From positions 57,928,879 through 57,992,878 of the forward strand of contig CM054182.1 of assembly GCA_028829895.1 (NCBI GenBank): a stretch of DNA of 64,000 bases. The letters run 5' to 3'. This DNA comes from Sinotaia quadrata (lineage: Eukaryota; Mollusca; Gastropoda; Architaenioglossa; Viviparidae). The position numbers and the translations under genes were made by a program. Positions 24,084 through 37,102 of this stretch are shown here, piece by piece; position 1 is the first letter of the stretch, and every line of letters begins with the position of its first letter. The notes beneath the pieces are model-generated. The model did not search any database, was not told the DNA's origin, and worked only from the letters and a program-made list of their open reading frames with translations.

Positions 24084-24339
24084 GCTGAAAGCAAGGACAG
24101 ACACTGATCAACTCTGGAAAATCAACGTAGTGAAATTTTAACGGAATTCGAACTGCTTGGCTGATTATACCCCACCTACTATTTCAACAATACCCTGTAC
24201 TCCATTGTGATCACATCGAGAGGCGCCAAGGAAAGGTGTGTCACCTGACGACAAAGAAATCATTGTAGCCGAGCAGAGCCGAGCACGTAAGAGTTAGTTT
24301 GTCTGGGGCAATGTTTTCTCGCAGCGCATTCAATTCCGC

Positions 24340-24545
24340 GTGTGTAAGTGTGTATGCTAGTGTGTAAATATTGTATATGTGAGTACGTATGTTTTGGAAT
24401 ATGTGAGTACTGTAAATGTGAGCATGTGTGTTTGGGAGTGAATAAACATTGTAAATGTATGTGAATACGGGGGGGGGGGGCATTGTTAATATGAGTACCT
24501 ATGTGTGGGAGTGTGTGAGCATTGTAAATGTGAGTACGTATGTAC
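24340..24545 (+). repeat. Degenerate GT-rich minisatellite
   Basis: Repeated phrases GTGAGTACGTATGT, GTGAGTATTGTAAATG and GGGAGTG over about 200 bp, with a run of 10 or 11 G at about 24470. The His/Thr/Tyr-rich minus-strand frames here come from the repeat. Confidence 0.7.
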
Positions 24546-24648
24546 AAACGTGAATGCAAGAATAATGTACACGTTGTCAATGAAAGGAAAGAGCAAAGAG
24601 CGTGAATATACCAATTCAAACTTCGCGATTTACCAATAGAGTTGTATA

Positions 24649-24828
<180 letters not shown>

Positions 24829-25156
24829 CTCTTTCAGAATACGTATCCTAAGACGCCAGACTGTTATCGGGAATTAAAATTCGAACTAGTTAGCCAATAA
24901 ATAGATGTTCGAGCAGATGTCTCACTTATTTCTCAATAAGTGTGGTGGGGGGATAAGTAGAAAAGGAGAGAAGACAGGGAGAAGGGGAATGAATCAATTA
25001 TACACTAACTGTATAAAGCCCCCAAAACGCAAACCTTGTTTTCAGCGTGTTTTCACCGGTGCTACGTGTTACGGTAACATGATACACTGTCAGAAACCGA
25101 AAATCAAATGGAAGTGTGATGAGAATAAAAGCAAAGAGCACTGAGACACTAAATGC

Positions 25157-25164
25157 GTGCGTGC

Positions 25165-25225
<61 letters not shown>

Positions 25226-25227
25226 CG
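25157..25227. repeat. (TG)n(CG)n microsatellite
   Basis: A TG run with one TATA interruption, ending in about 5 CG units. It resembles the tract at 292-338. Confidence 0.95.
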
Positions 25228-25571
25228 GTGGGGTCGGATGTATGCGCCTATACTTGCTGTATAAGCCAAATACAATTACTTTGCGTATTGCATTCTTTAC
25301 TCGATAAATCTCTTATCCGATTATTCGTGCTTACGTCATCTTTTGTTCGTGTTGTGCGCTAAAGATGTAATGTCATACTGTAGACTGGGTTGAGGTATAT
25401 TGAGTCGGATTGCTTTTTCGCTCTGCGCTAGTTTTAAATTCTGGTATTTCAACTATTTGACTTATGACAATTCTGTCACATCTGTGCATGGATGATGTAT
25501 ATGTCCATCACTTGCATATAAATGTCCATGGAGAATTTTCGCTTAGTTGGTTGAACGGATAGATGATGGAC

Positions 25572-26150
25572 GGTTCACCGACAAATGCGCGAACTACAAT
25601 TGCGCGCCGACAAAAACGCGATGAACAAATACGCGACGACAAAATCGCGCCGACAAAATCGCGATGATACATCGTACAAGAATGTAATAATTTAATAATG
25701 TAATAATGTAATAATGTAATAATTTAAATTGTATAAGAATGTAATAATAACATACGTAGATATCAATATTACGATACACAAAGGCAATGTTAAGAGATAC
25801 TGCGTGCAAATAATCCTTACACAACGGCAATGAACAGAATGAAGCATATATCAAATCTTAATAATTTTATTTAAAGATCAATATTATGAGATACTGCGTG
25901 CAAATAATCCTTACACAAAGGCAATGTTACGTAATAGAGCGAACATACATAACACTTCCTGGACCGTGTCGAATGCAGCTATTCAAACTTAGCATGCCAT
26001 TCTTTACTTGGAGATGTTTGTCGCGATTTTGTCGGCGCGCATTTGTCGGCGCGAATTTGTCGATTTCAAAGAACGCGATTTGTCGTCGCGCTATTGTCCA
26101 TCGCGGTTTTGTCGGCGCGCAATTGTCGTTCGCGCATTTGACGGGTCACC
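25572..26150. mobile_element. Foldback DNA transposon, Mutator-like by target duplication
   Basis: The left end GGTTCACCGACAAATGCGCG and the complement of the right end GGTGACCCGTCAAATGCGCG form terminal inverted repeats. They continue for about 100 bp as GC-rich words (CGCGCCGACAAAA, GCGACGACAAA). Perfect 9-bp direct copies ATGATGGAC flank the element at 25563-25571 and 26151-26159. A 9-bp duplication is typical of Mutator-like elements. The 380-bp AT-rich core holds an internal duplication (GATACTGCGTGCAAATAATC near 25796 and 25890) and a run of AATAATGT units. No transposase is encoded. The GC-rich arms give several frames with Arg/Phe/Val repeats that are not genes. Confidence 0.8.
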
Positions 26151-26159
26151 ATGATGGAC

Positions 26160-27059
26160 AGATGCAAAGATGGCATTGAACATATTTTAGGTAAGCACAA
26201 AAGTATTTCTAAGCAATACTAAGTAATCTCCATTGGCATATTTACTAACGCAGTTTCAACTAGTTTTCTTACTTGGCGTGATCACTAACGAAGGTTTAGT
26301 AATTTCACTTGAATTAATTATTTTCGAAGGTTGAACTAATAATCTCACTTCTTGTAATTACCAATAAATGGAGGGAGGGGGGAGGGATTTATGGATGGAT
26401 GGATATTCTACTCTGAATTAGACGTACAGTAGTATCAACGTTTCGAGCCCGGAAGTAGGTGTCGCTGTGTCTCAAACTTGTTCACCGGCTATATCGACGA
26501 GGAGGGCAAACAATTTAGGAACATTTAATAGTGATAATTTAACGTGTGGACTGAAAAAAAATAATAATTCCAATGCGTAATAATTATCACAAATGTAAAC
26601 TCTTTACACAAAACAACTATTACATTAACACAGTCGTTTCTTGGTGTCAGACCTACTAAGCAAAAGTCTGCTGTGTCTCAGATAAATAAATACATTTAAT
26701 TATTAGAATGGAAACACTGGCAAAACGGAAATATATAAGTAATTTCATGTATGCCACAAAAAATAAACAAACACAAAATAATTTCAAAGCAAACATTTCA
26801 TTGGTCCGCTGGAAACGCGCTCTTTTATTTACGGACATTTTATTAATCTAGAATAAATTTGATCTTGCACGCATAGAGATGCCAGAACTCAAGCAATGGA
26901 CTTCCTAGCGTGGCATATTGGATTAATAAATCAGCTAGCGCAGAGTTGCCTGATTGCTTCTTTCTCCCTTAACGCCTTCGACAGACTTCATGGTAATGCG
27001 GATAGTTTGTTAAATTTGCAAATCTAGTTTCTTTTTTATAAATTCGTTTTACACTTTAT
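26160..27059. other. Gene-free sequence
   Basis: AT-rich, with a short GGATGGAT run near 26390. Nothing else is supported. Confidence 0.4.
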
Positions 27060-27440
27060 TTCATACTCCTTAAATGTAGCAGATTTACTGCATCTGAAAA
27101 ATCTACCTGATTTACCGTACTCCTTAAATGAGTTGATTTATTTTACTAATGAAAGTCTACTTCGTATACCGTACTCCTTAACTGCAGCAGATTCTTCGTA
27201 CTTCTGAATTCTAACATACTTTATTAACAGTGCTTCTTAAATCATAGCAAATTTACTAACAACTGAAGTCCTGCAAATTTACTATCCTTCCTTCAGTGCA
27301 GCTGATTTACTGTAATTCTTAGATCTAACAGATTTTCTGTACTTTTGAAGTCTAGCAGATGTAGTGAAATCATTATGTAAATTTACCGCATTTTTGAGGT
27401 TTAACAGATTCACTGTATTCCGTAAAACTAGCAGATTTAA
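27060..27440 (+). repeat. Degenerate repeats of about 60 bp
   Basis: Recurring phrases such as ACTCCTTAAATG.AGC, AGATTTACTG and TGAA.TCTA. Units are strongly diverged and the period is uncertain. Confidence 0.5.
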
Positions 27441-27790
27441 GTCTGAAGACTATCAGAGTTTGTACTTAGCTATCTACATTGTCGGTAGTTTTGTTGTCGT
27501 GTTCTTCAGTGACGGAGTATACTTTCTGTACAATTGACTTACGTCTTTGTTACTAGTTAGCCTATAAGTGCGTTAAGAGCTCTCCGTGAAACTCGACTCA
27601 GGAATGATTGACATTTGCAGTATCCCAGTATCGTGATCATTCCCGCTTTGACCATTGATCTGTTGCGTAAAAGAGATCACTGACTTTGACCGGTAGGCAG
27701 GGCTGTTCAGTAATATTATTATTCTTCTTGTTTTTTTGTGCAGGACCCTTAAACCTCGTCATCACAAAGCAGATTTTGTCTCATTTTTTT

Positions 27791-27893
<103 letters not shown>

Positions 27894-28109
27894 CATATTC
27901 ATATCCTGTTGTTTCCTTCTACTGATATGCGATATGCGAACAGATTTAAGTTGTACAGGATCTTTGACTCCTGCTTGGCCTCTATCTGGATCAAGACTAC
28001 ATGCTTCGATTTCAGATATGCATTATAATTTTTTTTTATCTACGGTTATCATGCGTGACTGGCCTTGAGTGACTAGGCGATTTTCCTGATAACAATAAAC
28101 CAAACTAAT

Positions 28110-28527
28110 CAGTCACCTAACAAAACTTACCTGGGGAGATTTAATCAGTCACGTAACCAGATTTACCTGTGGAGATTTAATCAGTCACGTAACCAGATTT
28201 ACCTGGGGAGATTTAATCAGTCACGTAACCAGATTTACCTGGGGAGATTTAATCAGTCACGTAACCAGATTTACCTGGGGAGATTTAATCAGTCACGTAA
28301 CCAGATTTACCTGGGGAGATTTAATCAGTCACGTAACCAGATTTACCTGGGGAGATTTAATCAGTCACGTAACCAGATTTACCTGTGGAGATTTAATCAG
28401 TCACGTAACCAGATTTACCTGGGGAGATTTAATCAGTCACGTAACCAGATTTACCTGGGGAGATTTAATCAGTCACGTAACCAAATTTACGTCGGGAGAT
28501 TTAATCAGCTACGTAACCAAACTTACC
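28110..28527 (+). repeat. 36-bp minisatellite, about 12 copies
   Basis: The unit is AGTCACGTAACCAGATTTAC followed by CTGGGGAGATTTAATC. Central copies are identical except CTGTGG in two. The end copies are diverged, a pattern expected from unequal exchange. Confidence 0.97.
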
Positions 28528-29694
28528 ACTGCAGTTGTTCAAGAATCATCATCCTCTAAATGACAGCACATTGCAAGTTATATTTCGAGAGCGAGGACTT
28601 AATTCAATGTCGTATGTGCTCACTTAATAAGTTGGACTTTTATTAAACTACACCCCTTGCTATAGTAGTATTATTTACACAGACTTTGTATGGCTATTGT
28701 GTTAGCCGTAACATTGTTCTGGTTTTGTTGTATCATCTATTAGCAGCAAGAAATGTCACTCTGCCCTTGTGATAAATATTACGGTGTTACTAGTTCGTTC
28801 AACACTCTTCTGTTTATTTTATCAACTGTCTGCACTGGTCTGGCATGACTGAGAGTGAAAGAGTTAGGTCTATATCTAAGTATCGATCTGTCTATTGTAC
28901 AGCCATCGGGTACGATTGGGAATGAGCCTATATCTAACGATCTGTCTGTTGGGAGAGTCTATATCCATCATTCAATCTGTCTGCTGTACAGACAGTCACG
29001 TCTTTAAATACCTCCGTAAGCTGGAGGTGCAAGTGGAGATAGTGTGGTGCACTACACCAACATATATAGTCGCATTCAACCAACCACATATCAGAATAGC
29101 ATTCATAAATTCATGTTCATATGTTTAAACGAGTCAACTAAAGTGTCACAGTAAAGTCACAGTGACTGTTACATGTCAAGACCAAAGTCAATTGCAGAGA
29201 AACACTCTCGTGCTAAGAAACTACATGAAACAATCGTGTATAGAAACAACACAAAAAGATCACGTCTAGACCCGTTACCCTTTTTCAGTTGACTGGCACG
29301 ACAACTACCAGTGATTAAGAAACACTAAACCAGCAAGAATCAGACTGATGCTAGAGAACAGCAAAAATCAGCGTTTGTGGCAAAAGGCTTGTACTCAGTT
29401 AAGGGCCACGCTAAATATAAAAGAAAACTTGCTACAGTAATGTTAAACATATATGATACACCCAGCCTACAGAAAGCAATACTTGCCATGGTATATAGAA
29501 CAAAGGTTAATTATATATGACTATAAGCATACCTCGACAATTTATGAAGGCAGTTTATGAAAACATATGAAAAGCAGTTTACATTCCTTGAAACACCCAT
29601 TGACAGATGCAAAATGTGATTGCTTAAACAGAAGAGAAACCGCATGTATTGGCATTCATGCAGGCAAATGCCATAAGGCATCAAATATCAGTGT
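28528..29694. other. Gene-free sequence
   Basis: A short duplicated phrase, CTATATCTAA..ATCTGTCTGTTG, lies near 28870-28985. No gene is recognised. Confidence 0.4.
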
Positions 29695-29870
29695 TCCACT
29701 CTTAGAGTGGGTGTAAAGACTTTCAGTAAATGGGAGAACACTTAGAGAGGGTGTAAAGTCAGTCAACAAAGGGGAAATCACTTCGAGTGCGTGTAAGGTC
29801 TTTCAAGAAAGGGAAATAACTTAGAGTAGGTATCAAATCCTTCAATTAAGGGAAATTCGCCAAGTGATAA
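29695..29870 (+). repeat. About 44-bp minisatellite, 4 copies
   Basis: Units contain CTTAGAGTGGGTGTAAAGAC, TTTCA.TAAA and GGGA.A.CA. All are moderately diverged. Confidence 0.8.
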
Positions 29871-32084
29871 GGCATGTGATCCCGTAAATATATTTTACAA
29901 ATTCACACCCCTTTCGTCCCTGACTGTTATCTAGTCCATGTTTACAACGGATATCTATTATAATTTAGCATAATGCAACGATGCGTTCAAACCGGAAGTT
30001 TTGCGACATACCTGCGCAAATATTTTGCGCAGAGCTATATGTATTATAATTTAAGACCTCTCAATCCTCTGGGTGATCTGTATATCTACGTCTGCAGAGT
30101 GGAAGTGTCGTAGATAAGAATTAAAGTCGCCTGCTAACTGTTATGCTATAGACTTAAAAAAGATATGTACAGTACATACACAGGTCAACGGAAGTGAGGA
30201 AGCGTCACAAACAAAAAACTGCTACTTCTACTCTAATTTGCATAATTGTTTCTGATTTGTGTCTGTATAGATCGTTGGTATGTGCTCTAAGATATTTATC
30301 AAAATGAATTATGTACATTAGGCTGTCAAGAATCGGCTAGCATAAAAAGATCAACAATACTGACATAAAGCAATTTATATCCACACTAAGTGTTTAGCAG
30401 TCTCCTTTATAAGCTTAAATAGGTTTTACTTGCTTTTGTTGGGTATGCACTCAATGATAATGATAAAGCACTTTTAACACTTGATATTTTATCACGTTTT
30501 AATTGCATACAAACACATTGATTGTACACAAATTATCTTTGTTTCTGCCTAGAGCAAGATAGTGGATTATTTAGTGAGATAGATAGACAACGGATGGATA
30601 GATGGATGGATGGATCACCAAAATAAATAGGTAATGTTTGAAATATGTTGTTACTATCTTGTATCTTTTTCTATTTTTTTTCTTATCTTTATATTGACTC
30701 TAGTGGTGATGGAGCAACATTATCTTGTTTGTTTCTTTACTTGTTTGTTCGTTTGATTGATTTATATGATTCTTTATTGCTTTGGGCTTGACTTACGCAT
30801 ATATTAAATTGTTATATGAATTGTTATATGGTTTTCTGATATTTTTTCGGGGGTGGGGGAGGTCTGTTAAGATGTGTGCTTTAGCATTAACAATGTTTCA
30901 GTCTCAACAGTAGCATGTCGCTACTGCTGTAATTTACTTTATTAACGAATCATTTATTTCTTTTCCTGTTGGTAGCAGTACAACAAATCGACATTGGCCG
31001 AGACAAGCGGTAGACCCCATTCGGTCCTGAACAACGAGACTTCAACAAGGCCCTTCAAAAAATAAAATCTCTACTACAGTGAACAAACAGGACCTAAACC
31101 CTCTTGAGACAGCTACAGACGCCCGGGCAAGTTCTCTCAGCTCAAGCACACATAAGCAGAGATCGTAAATCTCCAGAAAGCGACCACAGAGGAGAGCACT
31201 CACATTATATTTTATCGGCCAAAGTTTTCACAGAACAAGTGGCTAACAAGTATCGGTCACTGTTTGACAGTCATACAAACGGGCACTTGGATAAACTGTA
31301 CACAAGGAGAGACGTGCAGGATTACACGTCAAAACATGATAATTGTTTAAAGAGCAAGTTGGTTGATTGAAGAATCAAAGCAGAGCTAATCTTTTGAGTC
31401 GTTGTGTCGGCTGTGTCCCCTTTCTGCACACTCGTTCCCTTCATCGCTGTTGCTTAGCCGTAAACTGGAACAAGGGCAGGGCAATATTAGAAAATCGGTC
31501 ATCACTTTGAAAGAAATATTTATTTGTCATTAAACTGCTAAATACCAGTATCCTGTGTTGTGAGAAAGATAACTAGGAATATCTCTACAATTTAATATTC
31601 TCTCTTCGTCTTATTTCAAGGAAAGACAATCTTTAGCGCTGCAGCAGATGACTATGTTGTGAATGTCTTCACTACAACCCCAATAACGTTCGCGAAATCA
31701 ACAAATTTTGGGAGCAGTCAAAAACTCCAGTCATTCAGACACGCAAGCAAAGTTATTTTGTGCAGTATATATCCTGGAGATACAAGGGTTAACTGGCTTT
31801 TGGGGCTTTCTAGCATTCGTTTCTTCTTGGGTCCTGGCCTAAGCGCTGATCTTGCATGCAGGTGATCATGATTCGAACTCCATGCTGAGAGTCATGACAG
31901 TTATTTTGTATTTTTTTATAATTCACACACCGAATCTCCGGATTGTATAAGCGTTCAGAGATTTTATTGATTAAAACAGTTAATTTATGGGATTATTTTT
32001 TTGCCTTTATGTTCGTCCTGCCCCATATTAAGATTCACAGATTGACAGAAGAATGAGGGGCGTAGAGATGTGTTCTTTTTCGTT
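29871..32084. other. Gene-free sequence
   Basis: Includes a short GGAT run near 30593. The frame 31104-31370 (88 codons, polar) and the frame 31659-31865 have no recognised domain or splice support. Confidence 0.4.
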
Positions 32085-32215
32085 GCAGACGAATAAAAGC
32101 ATAGAAATAAGTTATTTTCGTCACGGGTGAATGAAGGTGTAGAAATTAGTTATTTTCTTTAGCAAATGAAGAACGTAGAAATGAATTATATTCATTATGC
32201 AAATGCAGGATGGTA
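32085..32215 (+). repeat. Left part of an about 40-bp minisatellite
   Basis: Units contain GTAGAAATTAGTTATTTTCGT, GCAAATGAA and similar. The same array resumes after repeat copy C, at 33372. Confidence 0.75.
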
Positions 32216-33367
32216 GTGTGGTGGAGTAGATTTGCCTATTCCTATTTTAAAATTTAATTGTTATATAAATTGTTAAATTGTCAGAGTAATCCGACCTTGG
32301 GCAGTATTTGTGATGCTATGTTTGAGTCAGAGTCATCTGGGTGAGTAGTTTGTATTATCCAATGGTTATGATTTATGAGAACAAGACCAGCCAATAGGCT
32401 GAGACTTTTACCTGCTATAGAGAAATCTACTGTCTGATGGGCAAGCAGCCTATTTTACTTTCTACTTTCTTTCTTTGTGTGATTTAAATCCTGGTTACTG
32501 TTTGTGGACCGCTATGACCAAACATGGTAAAGGCAGGGAGTGGTGTGTAAGTGTGGAAGTGTATGGTGGCAAGATATGCTGCTTGCATGAACAATTTCTG
32601 GTACTGAGAAGTTGCCAGAAATTGCTACAATTGTTATTCTGATTGAAGGAACTGACACAGTGATGAGGTGCTCAAGATGGCTTGATGCACTATTGTGCAT
32701 CAGTGTTTTCAACGTGTGGAGAGAGATAGGTGTTGACAGGGATAAAATAAAATTGTGACACTGTTGCAAAGTGAGCGAAAAACTATTGATGCTGCACTTA
32801 ATTCAGGTTTATGTAAAACTCTATTATTATTTATCTCCAATAACTCCATTTCTGTTCTCTGATAGGAACTATCCTGTGATTTGTATTGAATTCATTGTTG
32901 AATTGTATTTTATAATATATACTGTGTAGCAAGGAAATTATTCAAATGTAGTTTTGTGGAAATATTGATGTCAAGTAATCTTTTTCATTGTATTGTCCTA
33001 TGTAAATTTGATTGTTGATTTAATAAATTTACTGTTAAATTAGTGACCTTCTTACACATGTTAATAACCTTATGTTGGAGAAAAAATTGGGGGGGGGGGC
33101 TCGCAAAATATAGATTAAAGATGAATTTGTCTTCTCCTTTAGTAAGAGGTTTTCCACCATGGTAACATTGTGTGACGGTAAATGTTGTCTTAATATGTGA
33201 AAAAAATAAAAACGTTTACAGCGCCCGCACATCCGCCAAGTGAGAGAAACGAGTGGTATCCGCTGGAAAATTATTAATAACATATATTAAGATTTTCATC
33301 ACTTGTAATTAATTATGAATGATTAATTAATTAATTATAGTCATTAACTAAGTATCGTTGACGTCAA
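32216..33367 (+). mobile_element. Dispersed repeat, copy C (about 1.15 kb)
   Basis: The left end GTGTGGTGGAGTAGATTTGC continues with CTATTCCTA and the block CCGACCTTGGGCAG. The middle shares AATATTGATGTCAAGTAA and TTGATTGTTGATTTAATAAA with copy A. The right blocks TAGATTAAAGATGAATTTG, CAGCGCCCGCACATCCGCCA and ATTATTAATAACATA match copies A and B. It ends near GTCATTAACTAAGTATCGTT followed by GACGTCA. It lies inside a minisatellite that continues on both sides. Confidence 0.6.
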
Positions 33368-33371
33368 AGAC

Positions 33372-33615
33372 AGAAATGAGTTATTTTCGTTAGCAAATAA
33401 AGGACTTAGAAATGAGTTATATTCATTAAGAGAATGGAGGATGCAGAAATTAGTTATTTTCGTCACAGGTGAACGAAAGACGTATAAAGCAGTTATTTTC
33501 ATCACAGGCGAACGAAAGACGTATAAATCAGTTATTTTCGATAAGCGAATGAAATACGTTGAAATTATTTATTTTCGTTAGGCGAATGAGAGAGATAGAA
33601 ATAAGTTAATTTCGT
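33372..33615 (+). repeat. Right part of the about 40-bp minisatellite
   Basis: About six units with GAAATGAGTTATTTTCGTTA, GAATGAAAGACGTATAAA and variants. Confidence 0.8.
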
Positions 33616-33796
33616 TACAAAGTATAGAATTCAGACGTCTGAAGCAGTAAGTGAAGTAAGCCGCTCAGTTTTGCCATGTGACGTAGATCGATAAATATTG
33701 TTATCAGCAGTACTTATCTGATCAGAAGTGAGTGAGGCTATGAGCTTCTCTGAAGGAGGAAATGTTCAGGAATTGAGACGAGGCATTAACGTTTTT

Positions 33797-33887
33797 GATG
33801 GTGATGATGATGATGATGGTAGTGGTGGTGGATGGTGGTGGTGGTGGTGATGATGGTGGAGGTTTTTGGCGGCGGCGGCGGCGGCTC
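33797..33887. repeat. Trinucleotide tract (GAT, GGT, GGC)
   Basis: GATGAT, then GGTGGT, then about 6 GGC units. A poly-Pro/Ile frame on the minus strand comes from it. Confidence 0.9.
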
Positions 33888-34590
33888 GACAGATATAGTA
33901 TGGCTATGTGATTGAATAATATTTTACGGTAAGAATTAAAAATAACACAAGAAGTAATGTGTGACAATTATGACGATAAGGATGAAGACGACAACGACAA
34001 TAATGCAAATAACAAGTAATAAAATTGTATTAATTGAAATAAAATAAAGAGAGCTTGTATCAATGGCTCATAATGTCATTATGTACCAAACAAAATGGTT
34101 GGAGGTTATCAAACTTTTTAATATCAATTCAGCATGACTCACTTTGTTGGTTTTGATTATGTTCTGCTTTTGCTTATTGTTTTGTTGTGCTTTAGACTAT
34201 TGTTTTGTTTTCTTTTGCTTATTCCAGGATCAGACTCAAAATTATTTATAAATACAACAAAACTTGCACTACTCCTTTCAATAATGTATCATTCCCTACT
34301 GCAGGAACAACACGTTGTACACAGTGCTTTGATCGCCTTGATCACTTTTATACTTCAGTTCAAGGTACATTACTTTAAATATATAAGATTAAGAGAGTGT
34401 TGAAGTAAGAATTAAGGTTTGTTTGCTCGTATAATTAGACTTTAAAGGCAGAGGCTTCTTACCTTCTTACCTTCCTACGAGACTTCAGTAGGAAAAATAA
34501 TCCACAACGAGTTATACAAGAACTGCGTGAACAGGATCACCGTAAAATGGATACTTTTAATTGTACATCTTATGATAATTCATACCTGTC
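33888..34590. other. Gene-free sequence
   Basis: T-rich on the plus strand near 34140-34230, giving a Leu/Phe-rich frame (34134-34403). No domain is recognised and I treat it as chance. Confidence 0.4.
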
Positions 34591-34840
34591 AAACGAACAT
34601 ATCAGGAATATGTAACAGTTAGAGGAGCATGTCAGGTACCAATATCGGACAGAGGATCATGCCATGAACTGATACCAGTCAGAGGAACATGTCCAGAACT
34701 GACAAATAGTCAGAGATGTCAGGAACGGATACCAGCCACAGAAACATATCAATTACCGATACCTGACAGACAAATATGTCATGTACCGTTTCCAAAGAGA
34801 GAAACATGCCAGATACCGATGTTTGTCAAAACAAATATCA
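34591..34840 (+). repeat. About 44-bp minisatellite, 6 degenerate copies
   Basis: Units of the form ACCGATACCAGTCAGAGGAA followed by CATGTCAGG, each diverged. Confidence 0.8.
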
Positions 34841-35193
34841 TGTATTCATTCTATTTAAAGGAAATCGGCCAAACTTTCAGCGGTCATTACGTAACATCAT
34901 TTGGGGAAACTCTAAGATATAAAAGCAATGTTAAAAACAGCTTTACCACTCTTGAGTAACATTAACTCAAAATAGCTGTCACGTTGGATTACAGCATGTT
35001 ATTAACACATTAACACATTATTAACACAAAGGGGAATAAGTTAAAATCCAGTTGGACCATTTTGTAAGAGTTACTTTGGTTCTGCAATCAACACGCATAC
35101 CAACAACCAAATTTGGCTGGGTCACTTAATGATCAGAACAATCTCGTTAACGCACTTTAGTGACCTTATTTTGATATGGCTGTACCCGGATCT

Positions 35194-35285
35194 GTGTTTC
35201 GTGCCTAGGGTTTCCAGTTCCTTTAGGGATGAAATGAAAGTGTTTCGTGCCTAGAGTGTCCAGTTCCTTTAGGGATGAAATGAAA
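35194..35285 (+). repeat. 46-bp tandem duplication
   Basis: Two copies of a unit beginning GTGTTTCGTGCCTAGRGTKT and ending TTTAGGGATGAAATGAAA, with two differences. Confidence 0.95.
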
Positions 35286-35486
35286 GTGTCGCTCAGTGAG
35301 TCCCATGGCTTCGCCATATAACAGTACTTCTACAGGTCACGTGGGCTACAAATGTATTCGGTTGAATCACAAGGCTAGTCTTTTGTTTGAACCTGCATTA
35401 GTTAAGAGAAATTGGGGCAAGAACTTTTAGTTAAGCTCTATAAAATGTACTGGACGTTGCACTACTATTTTGGCTTGTGTACAAGT

Positions 35487-35586
35487 ACACACATACACAC
35501 ACACGTGCGCGCGCACACACACACATACACAACCACACACGTACACACAGACATACACGCATATGAACACACATACATACACAAAA
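35487..35586. repeat. CA-rich microsatellite
   Basis: Interrupted CA/TACA/CGCA units on the plus strand. Confidence 0.9.
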
Positions 35587-36119
35587 CCAACTGCATCACC
35601 TCGTATCAAGTGCCGTGATTAGTGCACTACGAACGCGAGCGGCAGCCGTGCAAATGCCAGGTAGGCGTCATTTACTTTTGCGCAACTATTTAAATGTGCT
35701 GGCAGTGACTTACGAACGCGAAAACTTGTTAGCAACCTTATCTGAAAACCAATGACTAGTGCCCAGCTTGGTTATTTGCCTTACAATGTCAGGGTTGGCT
35801 TGTACCATTATCAGGTTGCAAATTCCAATCACTCTCAATCACAGAGTAAAATGTAAACTGACATCCACCATGCTTGTTCTCAAAATTCAAGATTTATGTC
35901 TCATTTCTTTATTATTCACTTACTTTAAATATAATTAATTTCTTTATTTCTTTATTATTCTCTTATTTTAAATATAATATACATAAATTAATAGTATTCA
36001 TGGTGTAGATAGATACTAGACAAGAGAAATTGAATCTGGACGTTTTATTCACTTTTATTCGAGAAATGCACGTATTCAAAGCAACCCTTCTTAATATATG
36101 TTTTTAAACCGAAACTAAC
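35587..36119. other. Gene-free sequence
   Basis: A 40-bp imperfect duplication around TTTCTTTATTATTC occurs at about 35903 and 35940. Nothing else is recognised. Confidence 0.4.
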
Positions 36120-36660
36120 TCACTTCCCAACCAAGCACACTTACCAGTCAAAATAGTTTTTATCATAGAAAGTAATTGTCAACTATAATATTTGCCAAAC
36201 CCAATTTATTACCAACCAAAACATTACCCAGTATATATATACTTCCCAACCTTTAACCTTGTTAACCACATTCATCCCATCATTACCACTCTACAACTTT
36301 CCTTTCAACAACACTCAACTCTGTCTTTCATCCTCTTCAACTCTCACAACAGCGGCACACCTCGTAGCAGGCAGCGAAATCGGCTGATGGCCGGAAGCTG
36401 CCATCATCACACACACACACAAATTCTTGCTAACCAAAACAATTGCCTGTCCAAGACACATGATAACCATAGCAGTTTTCACAACTAGAACAGTGCCAAC
36501 CAATCATTTGCCAATCATGTACTTGCCAGACAAAGACAAAAACAATTACCAAGCGAAACTTTTGTCATCCAAAACACTTTGCCAACCAATAGGCTTGCTA
36601 TTCCAAAACAATTGCCAGCCAAAACATCTGCCAACGAAAACACTTGCAAAAGTAACTAGA
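36120..36660 (+). repeat. Degenerate CCAAAACA-rich repeats
   Basis: Short units of about 16-22 bp with TTGCCAACCAAAACA variants at about 36125, 36215, 36430, 36500 and 36570-36650, unevenly spaced and eroded between about 36240 and 36420. The Asn/Thr/His-rich frames here reflect this composition. Confidence 0.65.
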
Positions 36661-36928
36661 AAACGTTTTTTTATGAGAAAACCAGTATACCTGGACATAT
36701 GTTTGATAACAGGTAATTGATCATTATTAGATCTCGACCTAGATTCTCATAACAAAGTATTTGCAGTTACAAGCATATGATATACATACATATCACCGCG
36801 TCTGACAAATTTATGATACATTTCAGGGATAAGAACAAAAATGAAAATAAAATAATTTGGCTGTAAGAGTCGCTTTGAGGAAACACTAAGGTTTGGGTGA
36901 GGTAAAAGAAGAGAGGAATTTGAAAAAG

Positions 36929-37102
<174 letters not shown>

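Noticed and set aside
31104..31370. 88-codon polar frame
   Set aside because: No recognised domain, splice context or conservation signal; length is within chance for this region.
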